Source of the DNA: Locusta migratoria
Taxonomy: Eukaryota > Arthropoda > Insecta > Orthoptera > Acrididae
Direction of reading: 5' to 3'
Assembly: GCA_026315105.1 (NCBI GenBank)
Contig: CM048745.1
Span: 155,303,323 to 155,367,322 of the forward strand
DNA: 64,000 bases
Positions 55,300 through 64,000 of this stretch are shown here, one piece after another. The notes under the pieces were generated by a model. The model was not told the DNA's origin and ran no database searches. It saw nothing but the letters and a program-made list of their open reading frames with translations. Position 1 is the first letter of the stretch; every line of letters begins with the position of its first letter. Both the position numbers and the translations under genes were made by a program.

Positions 55300-58000
55300 T
55301 CTTCCCGTTTTCTTAAGATTCTTCTTTCTGTGCTAAAAATCTGGGGCGAATGTGCTTTAGTTGTAATCTAGAAAGGTGACGCATACTCCAATGTACGTTG
55401 TGTTATTTCTATGGTGGTGAGCCCTTTATCTTTTTACGAAAAGTATTGGAGAGAATGTGATGTATTTGCCAACTCCAACATACCTAAAAGTAACGGACAC
55501 GCGGCTAACATGTCTTCAAGAACTCCGTAACGTCCACAGAACAGCTAACAAACGATGTGACGAAACGTGCCGTTCGATGTTGCAGCTGTCTCGTGATTCT
55601 CGCTTGGTAAGAGTCCGAGGCTGATTAACGGGTACTGTAGAATCGGTGGAACCAGAGCTGTGTAAGCAGCTGCTTTTGTGGATGAATTGCATGTTTTGAG
55701 ATACTTCTTATGTGTCTCAACTTGGCATCGGGTTTTCCTACAAATGATTGAGTGTGGAAATTTTACTTCTGATCACACTGGACAGTTTTTCAAAGATGTC
55801 TTATGGATACGGTTCGTACTGTTACCTAACAAAGTAGATAACGTATTCTCTTGGAACGCTGAGGAAAGGGGGTGGCAGTTATCGAATTAATTCAGCTATG
55901 TATCCAAAATTTCTGCAGGTAAACTGTAAAATCGGTTCATCGTTTAAAATTGGTAGAAGTGTGAACGAGTAACGGAAGATGACCCGTGGATATGGCTCTG
56001 GGGACCGGGCTTTGCTGGGCGAGGTATCTACATGCACTTTTTATCTCAAGCTTGTCGTTGGATTTCGGCCCTCCATTTTGTGAGAGGACTTCAGACCATT
56101 TCTTTGGCTCCCTTACATGCCTGTGCGTCAGTGCTGTAGACAATTTCAAATTGTTCCAGACAATCTCCAGTTTCGCTATCAAGTCAACGGCGCAATTCAC
56201 TCCTGCTGTTATGCCCTTTCTTGCTGGTGGTGTGACGAACTGATCGGTCACCTTACCCACTGTCGCATTGTCACTGATCGCGTATGGTTGTTTACATCTT
56301 TGTGCAGGTTGAGTGACGTCGTCGTTTGAATGCTCTAAGGGGGTAAAACTACAAGGTCATCAGTCTCCCTTGACTGACATCTTTGACTATTTAAGGAACT
56401 TCGTTATTGGTACAATATAGACATTCAACGTCAGTGTTCAGGAGACCTTGGACCAAGATAATGAAACAAATTTTTGTTATGAATTCTTGAATAACAGAAC
56501 GTCTTGATTGCAAATATTTTTATTACAATGACGCGTTTCGCCCGGTTAGGGCATCTTCAGATATCTGACAAAGAAGAAAGTATTGATACAGAACTTACAA
56601 TATTTACATGACATTACTTCGAAAGTTTAAACTACAAGCCAATCTGAAACTGTTTTAAGAAATTATGATAATGTACGGCACTAATGTTTCATATACTCTG
56701 TGGTGGAGGGTGTTTAGATTAAAATGCGGTCAAAGGGTATCTTACAGAGACAATAATATGTAAAACCATTAATATATGGTAACATTGACCGTTGAAAACA
56801 GATACATTGTTTAACTGAATGCATATTGCAAGATTTACCTTGTATGATGTCCCTGCACCTTAGGTCGTCAACATATTAATACGATTGCAATACGGTTGCT
56901 GTACCACACCAAGTAAAAATGGAATGGGAAGATTTCCACTTTTTTGTTATGTATTATTTTACCTTCTTTAGACAAACAGTTCAAACTGATACGTTGGTAT
57001 TTACATAACTCATCTAGTACCATGCAAGTTATTTTGCCACACGCGTTTTACCTTTATTTGCAAAGCGTCTTCAGAGACCTGGAATATACACATGTTTTAT
57101 CATATTTCGTTTTTTTACATTATTAGTATTTTAGGTTATGAACAGTTCTGGCGCGTTATCTAAGTACAGTTTGATTCTATTACAATTTTCGAACTTGCAC
57201 AACAACCTGAGTCAACAAACAGGACATCTACGAAAAGATGTAAGTTTTAATAACAAATAACATTAAAGTATCATTTCATGTATACTGAGAACGCTCCAGA
57301 ACGGTTTACAACCTAAAATACTAAAAACGTAAAAAGAACGAAATAAATATCTGCGTTATTAAAATGGTTCTTAACGAAGACAAACCTACATCACATTTAT
57401 ATATTTCACACGACTAGTTACGACAAATTTGTTCTTATTTTCACGTGATTAATAATCAAGAACACCGTTGGAAAATGCGCATGGCATGTTTCTACAATAC
57501 TTACACGCGTCAAAACACTACGTTTAGGTCAAACACATGGATGTTATCATAGCATTACCATTAGAAAATGACATTTCGAAAATGTTTCGTAAGCAGGCAG
57601 GCAACAACTGCGTGAATGACTTTTCTGCTTGACAACTAGCTGCTGTCAAACACTGTACAGAAGGTAGGCAACCACTGTAACTTTCCTTTCACGAAACCAA
57701 TAGTTGTCAATGAGTGGCATGCAAACATTGCATATAGACTGTATATGCCTTTTTTTATAACCATCAGTTGTCTTCCATAGCGAAGATAACATGTCACATG
57801 TTTGTAGTTTTTTCGTTTAATGCTTATTTCGTGAGATATTTGGCCCGGTCACTATCAGTGGACCATCACCCTCTATATAAAACGATTAGGTTAGTGAACT
57901 GACGATGTGTATTGCATGTAATAATGAGGAAATAAAGTGGTAGTGTGGTCCAGTTTTTTTCTTTCCCATATAATAATGATGAATGACAAACAGTAAATCT
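55300..58000. other. Unassigned, 2.7 kb; two CTGAAGA motifs
   Basis: Minus-strand CTGAAGATGCCCTAACCGGG then CGAAACGCGTC near 56551-56577, and CTGAAGACGC...AAAACGCGTG near 57035-57073, are clear versions of the recurring motif and suggest Penelope-like debris. A 107-codon minus frame at 55937-56260 has no recognised domain. Confidence 0.45.
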
Positions 58001-58010
58001 GAATTTGAAC

Positions 58011-58264
58011 TCAGTCACGGTCTGCACGGCCACTACGGTCGGGGGTTCGAATCCCCCCTCGGGCATGGATATTTGTGCCGTCCTAGTTCGTAAGTAGTTT
58101 ATAAGTAGTTTGTAAGTTTAGGGACTGATGACCCCGTAGTTAAGTCCCATAGACTGTACAAACATTTGAACATTTATATATTGAGCTATCAATTATCTTG
58201 GAAATTCTCAAAATAGGTTCAAAATCTCAAGTGATTCAATATATACAAACATTTGAACATTTTC
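58011..58264 (+). mobile_element. SINE family B, 5'-truncated, extended tail
   Basis: It begins within the head (TCAGTCACGGTCTGCACGGC), so the A box is lost; B box GGTTCGAATCCCC is present. Three 11-bp units follow. The family end ACAAACATTTGAACATTT occurs twice, at 58158-58175 and 58245-58262, separated by about 70 bp. The 10-bp direct repeat GAATTTGAAC at 58001-58010 and 58265-58274 suggests the whole is one insertion. Confidence 0.82.
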
Positions 58265-58274
58265 GAATTTGAAC

Positions 58275-58587
58275 GTAAAATATCGATGTTTTTGGTATCG
58301 AAATATACGACTCTTCTTAAGAAAAAAGTTTATCATATTTAAACATTGATATTTTCCTTACATAGATTTCGTTTAACTGATGTTAACATCGCTGTCATCA
58401 GAATTTTTCCAATATCGATCATTGCTATTTCGCGGTGTGTTTATACAGCCCAACCGCTTAGCAGCGCTGAAGTCGGGAAGTTGCAGAAATTCACTGGGAG
58501 TTGCGTTACTCTTAGAATCCCCTACGGACTAAATGTTGTCTGGCAACAAATATCTGCTAGCAATATAAGAAGCTATAGTTAAAATTC
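58275..58587. other. Unassigned sequence
   Basis: Nothing recognised; a 78-codon plus frame has no family resemblance. Confidence 0.35.
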
Positions 58588-59090
58588 ATTTTACGCTACT
58601 GGAGAGCGATCAACAGTTTTATATAAAACAATTCAGCCAAGAACGGTAAAAATTTATTTTTGTCTCTTAACCGGTTTCGGTGAGCTCCGTCACCATCTTC
58701 AGAAAGTCCAGTACACTCACTGTTCTTTGCAACGTTCTTATGTAGTTTTAAAAGGGCGTAATATTCTCCAATTGCCTGGCTAGGCACAATGTTAAAGGGC
58801 ATTTTACGCCAGTGGAGAGCGATCAACAGTTTTATACGAACACTTCATTCATCCAAGATCGCAAAATATATAAGCTGCTGTTCGCTCTCTAGTGGCGTAA
58901 AATACCTTTTAAATATAACATGGTGCCTAGGCAGGCAATTGGAGAATATAACGCTCTTTTAAAACTACATAAGAACATTGCAAAGAACAGTGATTGAACT
59001 GGACTTTCTGAAGATGGTGACCGAGCTCACCGAAACCGGTTAAGGGACGAAGATAAATTTTTAGCGATCTTGGCTGAATTAAGTTTTTTA
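58588..59090. repeat. Inverted repeat, probably Penelope-like debris
   Basis: The left arm about 58630-58797 is the reverse complement of about 58907-59080 with scattered differences. Each arm carries CTGAAGATGGTGAC(G/C)GAGC then TCACCGAAACCGGTTAAG (minus strand at 58672-58706, plus strand at 59005-59045). A further piece with TGGAGAGCGATCAACAG occurs at 58601 and 58815 in direct orientation, and inverted with changes near 58876. Penelope-like elements often leave such inverted and partly tandem terminal copies. No RT or GIY-YIG sequence was seen. Confidence 0.6.
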
Positions 59091-60605
59091 AATATGCAAC
59101 TGAGGGAAATACGACGAAAGCAGTAACAAAGATGAAACTGACGTTGACTTACAAAGCTAAGGAGAGGCCAGACTGAATTTTTTTTTTTTTTTTTTTTTTT
59201 TGTGTGGTTTTAGGGCGCACAACTGGTAAGGGCATTAGCGCCCGGCTAAGAACAGAGTTCGCTAGATCTCGAAAAAATTGTTAACTACCAGATAGAGTAT
59301 CAAAACAAGGCTAAAAACTAAAGATAAAAGCAATTAAAGGGGTTAAATATCTTTTGATAGATTGGCCACGTTGATAAAACGCAAAAGTCTAGCAGCTGCT
59401 CCGGCGAAGAGCACGTTGAACATCGTCCGCTGGGACGCAAAAAGTAGCCATGCGAGGCAAAAGAGCTGCTGCCTTGGCTGCTATGTCGGCGGTCTCATTC
59501 CCGGGCACACCCACGTGGCCAGAGACCCACTAAAAAAAAAAAAAAAAAGCGACAGCTGTCATCTGCTACCAACTGGAGGGAGCGTTGATTCGATACACGA
59601 GAAGATGGGTCGAGAGAGGGTCCTTAAGACCATGCAGGGCACTAAGGGAGTCCGAACAGATGGCATAAAAAGGATGGCGGCGGCGGCAGGTATATAAAAC
59701 AGCCTGGTGGAGGGCAAAAAGCTCAGCCGTGAAATTCGAGCACCGGTCAGGGAGCTTTTATTGGAAACGGTTGTCCCCGACGACGAAGGCAGATCCGACA
59801 CCGTCAGTGCTCTTGGAAACATTAATGTAGATAATAATTATCTACATTATAATTATTATGGCATTATCGAACCGCGAACGGAGTTCGACAAGCCTCGAGC
59901 GGTATACCAAATCCGGAGTGCTCTCCTTGGGGAGCGAACTAAGTTCGAGGTGTGTGTGAACCTGGGCCTGATGCCACGGTGGCAATGGGCTTTCGCTCAA
60001 CCGAAAGGTTGAAGGAAGGGTAAAATCAAGCCGCTGTAGTAGGCGGCGAAACCTAACTCCAGGTGGAAGCAAGGCAATCGCAGACAACTGATATTGGCGA
60101 TCGAGTGAGTCGTCAAAAAATAATCGGTAAGATGGATGGTTGGGCATCGACCGCAGGCGGCATGCGTACCGACACAAGAGTATGTCACGCCGAGTGGTCA
60201 AGGGTAATACAGCAGCTTCGGCATACAGACTTTCTACAGTGCTGGTATAAAATGCACCGGTCGCCAGGCGTAATCCCCGATGGTGAAAAGTTCAGACGGC
60301 GGAGAATCGACGGCCGTGCAGAAGAGTATACAAGGCTTCCGTAGTGGAGCTTCGACTGAACAATGGTCTGGTAAAGGTGAAGCAGGACGGTACGATCCGC
60401 TCCCCATGATGTGCCACTGAGGACACGAATAGGGTTGCCAGATTGAACTCGAGGCAGGCCCGGAGACCAGTCGTGCCCCCCTACCCCTTGGCCAATGACT
60501 CTCACCTCACCCCCTCCCCAACTGCGACCAACTCCCCCTCCCCCCAACCAGGATTACAACTATCGGATGTTTTTTATTGCCCTTGTTTGAAGCGTCTGAA
60601 CCTAA

Positions 60606-61115
60606 TTAAAACGGAACATTTTGCTTTAATTCGCTTAGTAGCTTCTCTTTAGCATAAGGCAGAAGCACGTTTTTTACTAATGACTCGCTTTTTGTGCGGC
60701 CGCATCTTACTTTCGTTGCCACTGAGGAATCTCTAAAAACATAAGAATATAGCTTATTACCACAATCTTGAGAATTGGAAGAAAGGTGGTGTTTCACACC
60801 ATAGTAAGTCAAAGTTAAATCCGTTGCAGTGGCTTTGTCGTCTTCTGCAGAAAATTGTTTCGGCAAGAATTTAAGAAGCGACTGATTCTTCTCTTGTGTG
60901 GTAATATTCGCTTTGTGTCTTTCTGATTGTAAATGTTTATTCACAGCTTTCACTCCGACGCACTTAACAGTAAATGAGATATTGCATATTCTGTACTTAC
61001 ACATACACTCATCAGTATCGACTTTTTGTAGCCACTCTTTATAATTTTCTTCCTGCAACCATTCTTCATGGAACGAACTTAGATATCGTCTCTTCATTTC
61101 ACCGTTATTACTCAC
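60606..61115 (-). pseudogene. hAT transposase N-terminal fragment, 169 aa
   Basis: MSNNGEMKRRYLSSFHEEWL opens the frame. CKYRICNISFTVKCVGVKAV followed by HLQSERH forms a C-x4-C...H-x5-H zinc finger (about residues 38-66), and a conserved-looking stretch follows to YAKEKLLSEL. This is the layout of a BED-like DNA-binding domain at the start of some hAT transposases. The full proteins are several hundred residues longer; the RNase H-fold catalytic domain is absent. It ends in QNVPF, stop before 60606. Confidence 0.78.
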
Positions 61116-61383
61116 TAATGTGAGTTAATGTAAGCTTGTCTGTTTACACACGATCCGAGTATTCCAAAAATTGCCGGTAAACTGATAAACAATGAATGAA
61201 CGAACACAGATAATAGACGTCGCCAGTTGACTCGTTGCCGCAACAGTGTTTGCTTAATAATGCGCTAGCCGATTACTACCGACGCAACAATAAAAAGTTT
61301 TTAGAGGAAGAATAGAAAGTAGCGTTTCGTTGCAATAAGAAATTGACATTTATATAAAGTTATTCATAATTACTAGAGAGGAG

Positions 61384-61545
61384 CCGGCCTGGAATGGCCG
61401 AGCGCACTGAGGCGTCTTGCCACGGTGCGCGAGGCTGCTCCCGCCAGAGGTTCGAATCCCCCCCCCCTAGGGCATGGATGTTGTGTTCGTCCTTAGTTTA
61501 AGTTACGTTAAGTTCGATGTAGATCGTCGCTACATGAGCATAGTA
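61384..61545 (+). mobile_element. tRNA-derived SINE, B-related subfamily
   Basis: GCCGGCCTGGAATGGCCGAG, then GAGGCTGCTCCCGCCAGAGG and B box GGTTCGAATCCCC, then TGTTGTGTTCGTCCTTAGT. The right end is uncertain. It lies inside the hAT element, which lies inside a LINE, making it the youngest of the three. Confidence 0.8.
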
Positions 61546-61845
61546 CTTAAAAAGCGTCGTAAAGAAAATAGCTAAGATGAAGGTTACATTTAGGCCCGGA
61601 GATGAGAGTCATTGGCCCGTAGACCCGGAGAATTCATTCCAAATCCGGGCACTCCTTGCGGCGCGGCGCCCGGAGATCTGGCAACCCTAGACACGAAGAA
61701 CATTAAGGGATCGGGCACAACGGGCAGCCAGGTAAGACGCGTGTGGGGACCAGCAAAGTTTACGATCCAGCACGAGTCCCAAGAATTTCGTTGTCTCCAC
61801 GCCAAACTGAAGGTGAGATGCTCGTCTATGACGCGGTATGAATTA

Positions 61846-62280
61846 AGGTAGGGTGGGGTGGGGTGGGGTGGACGCAGGCAGTACGCAGTGTGGCAGCGCG
61901 GCGTGCAGCCGTGTGTGGTGTGGGTGTGGCCTGCCGGCCAATCTGCGGTAATAGGCCGATAATGGCGGCCTGTTTGCGGCCAGGAATAGTCCGCGGCCGC
62001 GGGCGTTCGCCAAAACTGCGACGCAATTTAGGCGCCAATGTGCCCAGGCTCTCGCCGGCGCTCTGCATTCCACCGTCCGTCTGCCTGCCTGCCCGAGGTA
62101 CGGCGTTCCCAATTCCCACCTATAATTGCCCGCCTGATGGATGTGGTGCACTGCTTTCTCGTTTACGCGCCAAATAACGTCCGGCAGCAAACTAATATCA
62201 CGAACGGTAAGCTTCCGCATCGGAGACCATTTTCCAATACATTTCTGAATAAAAGAGAACACTAAAATATTTCGACTATA
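61846..62280. other. GC-rich segment with (GGGGT)n start
   Basis: GGTGGGGTGGGGTGGGGTGG near 61855-61872 leads into CpG-rich sequence to about 62120. No domain recognised in the overlapping frames. Confidence 0.45.
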
Positions 62281-62412
<132 letters not shown>

Positions 62413-62545
62413 CAAGAAATGTATTCGCAATTGCGAATATTAATCGACATCAGCTGACTGTTTAATGGTGACATATGAAAATTTGTGCAGGGCCGGGACT
62501 CTAACCATGATTTTCGGCTAATCGCGAGCCGTCTCGTTTTCATTA

Positions 62546-63540
62546 GGGGAGTCCGGGGCACATTTTCCATAGGGGCAAGTTTTCCAAACCCGTTTATTTT
62601 CGAAACAAACCGCTATATGTTACCACTGGCGATACTGTAGGAAGTAGCAACAAAGCACGCTTCATTTACGAAAGTTTTAGTGTCGTACCAGCAGTCACAA
62701 CGTCGGCAGGGCTGTTTTCGTCGTTTTTGCAAATGTGAATAAACACTCACGTTTTTATTGAAACTTAAAATAAACATTCTAGCGTTAAAGTTATTATTTT
62801 GACATTGCACACACTAAAAGTGGGTTTCTTTCTTCACGTAACTGTGCATTTGTTTTGTAATTAGCTTACACTGTTAATCATGGACGTAGTGTTATAGTTC
62901 CGAATATGGCGACGGGGCACGTTTTCCGAGTGCATATGGGGCATATATTCCTTATTGCTTTGAGTCTTACGCCAAGTCTAAAGCAAATGAAAAGTGGGTA
63001 CAGTGCACGAAATGCAAGAAATGGGCGCATGGAGACTGTACGAAAGGGAATGTTGCATCTTTTGTTTGCTTACATTGTGATTAAGACAATCAGTAAGTAT
63101 TGTTAAAAATGTCTGTATTTGTAAAATATTTAAGTCACATTTTGTAAACCCATTAAATAGCATTTGTTTTTATTTAATGTTGCTATTTTTACTATTTTAT
63201 TTTGTAATGTATTGTAAATTCATGATAAAAATACGTATTCAGTGAAATCAAGGTAATTATCTGTTTTAACATTGAAAGTATAATTGTAATATTTTCCCCT
63301 GTACGTTTTAAGTAAGCTGGAAAACTTGCCCCGCATACGGGGCAAATTTTCCAACGCGACATGGTCAGACAAAACCGTTTGCTACCAGGAATGATATTTA
63401 ATATTTTCAAAAATATCTGTACAAGGCTGTAAATAAAGGTGTAGGAAATATAATGATCCGCTGTTTACCGCAAAATCGATAAAAATAAGAAGTACAAAAA
63501 TAAAAATGTAAAATGGTGGAAAACGTGCCCCGGTCTCCCC
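62546..63540 (+). mobile_element. Pogo-like (Tc1/mariner superfamily) element
   Basis: Terminal inverted repeats GGGGAGTCCGGGGCACATTT and the reverse complement of its right-hand version (GGGGAGACCGGGGCACGTTT) flank 995 bp, and each end abuts TA (62544-62545 and 63541-63542). Plus-strand codons 62962-63084 read KWVQCTKCKKWAHGDC, then FVCLHCD and stop. This is the C-terminal PHD-like zinc finger found in some pogo-type transposases. DNA-binding and DDE domains are gone, so it is non-autonomous. GGGGCA-x-TTTTCC blocks recur inside (near 62572, 62915 and 63330). Confidence 0.88.
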
Positions 63541-64000
63541 TACGCTACCCGCGCACTCTTCCCGGAACTACCCAAACCTTCATATGCCACACACTGTGCA
63601 CTGCCCATGAGTGCTCATACATTCTATGATGTAATTCCCCCACTGGGTGAGACTTTTAGTACATTTGTCGCAAGCCTTGCTATGACTGATTTTAAATTCG
63701 ATGCACAGTGTCCGTGTTTATTGATACAACTAAGCAAATGTCCTTGTATTTACATAAGCAGCTGTAGGCGCTGCAGAGTCCGTTCCTTCATATCTGAAGG
63801 AAATTTGCTTATTTATATCACAGTCTAACATATACAGTCGCGACACTACCGCTGATTTTTGTTATACTAGGCGACTGTAGCGCTCCTTGCGGATGTAAAG
63901 CCACGTCGCTCTTTATCGTATACGAGACGTGTGTTTGCTGTGTGTTTTGTTGTACGATATGCGTTTTACGAAGGGAAGCGTGTGTAGTGCAATAAATTTC
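63541..64000. other. Unassigned sequence
   Basis: Nothing recognised; a 73-codon plus frame at 63607-63828 has no family resemblance. Confidence 0.4.

Larger units (their letters stand above)
60430..61689 (-). mobile_element. hAT element, 1260 bp, exact 8-bp duplication
   Basis: Ends TAGGGTTGCCAGAT and ATCTGGCAACCCTA are perfect inverted repeats. Just inside, GGCCAATGACTCTCA is also inverted (60490-60504 and 61605-61619). The exact 8-bp target duplication GACACGAA lies at 60422-60429 and 61690-61697, the hAT signature. LINE coding sequence continues correctly across the site. The element encodes only an N-terminal zinc finger, so it is non-autonomous. A SINE lies inside near the right end. 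Confidence 0.93.
59179..61845 (-). mobile_element. I/R1-type LINE split by a hAT element
   Basis: The T tract at 59179-59201 and TTTTAGGGCGCACAACTGG mark the 3' end shared with 11646 and 23769. The zinc-knuckle region is deleted near 59400. The minus strand further right gives RNase H sequence, then RVLSGTSWGADRTVLLHLYQ and IVQSKLHYGSLVYSSARPSI near 60300-60430. After the hAT element it continues QFGVETTKFLGLVLDRKLCW and SLNVLRV at 61698-61810. These are the end of RT and the linker. RT catalytic motifs lie 5' of the preserved part. An A18 tract at 59531-59548 lies inside. Confidence 0.85.

Noticed and set aside
58588..59090. Confident hammerhead ribozymes
   Set aside because: The core motif is suggestive, but stem I pairing is weak and a T separates CTGAAGA from stem II, so it is reported only as a finding.

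Overview
This window is eukaryotic, intergenic and dominated by transposable elements. No host protein-coding gene, rRNA or convincing functional tRNA gene can be supported. Nearly everything recognisable is a decayed or nested mobile element: tRNA-derived SINEs of at least four kinds, three groups of LINEs (CR1/L2/Jockey-like, RTE-like, and I/R1-like with RNase H), two short LTR-like units, DNA transposons (Tc1/mariner, pogo-like, hAT, Harbinger), two Helitrons and Penelope-like debris, with microsatellites and two large tandem arrays. The mix points to a large insect genome. The SINE families resemble those I associate with grasshoppers such as Schistocerca, but that is recognition from memory, not proof.

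Layout. 0-9 kb: SINEs, a foldback repeat, an LTR-like unit with an exact 5-bp target duplication, and a CR1-like LINE. 10-15.4 kb: a CR1-like LINE split by a SINE; a mariner-like transposase remnant split by an I/R1 LINE and by a SINE carrying a 52-copy 11-bp minisatellite; then a CR1-like LINE split by an RNase H LINE. 15.7-25.6 kb: SINEs, an RTE end, a Harbinger remnant, a second LTR-like unit inside a tRNA-like sequence, a Tc1 remnant and three LINEs. 25.6-36 kb: a Helitron with doubled left end and helicase remnant, a head-to-head SINE pair, an internally deleted RTE copy, an RNase H LINE carrying a duplicated SINE, and a possible hAT-like repeat. 36-46 kb: a SINE inside a tRNA-like sequence, a CpG-rich island, and an RTE LINE containing both a hAT element and a SINE. 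46-53 kb: mariner, Helitron, Tc1, CR1-like and RTE copies. 53.2-54.4 kb: a G-rich satellite of 66 units. 55-64 kb: an unassigned 104-aa ORF, an inverted Penelope-like repeat, an I/R1 LINE interrupted by a hAT element that itself holds a SINE, and a complete TA-flanked pogo-like element.

These parts do not form a working pathway. The useful content is the insertion record: many elements have exact target-site duplications that define their ends, and the nests give relative ages. The most unusual features are the SINE-internal minisatellite with two homogenised blocks, the 17/18-bp G-rich satellite, the LTR-like units with non-canonical 3' ends, and a recurring CTGAAGA...GAAAC motif that may be a hammerhead-like core. 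Coordinates not fixed by a target duplication or repeat boundary are approximate.
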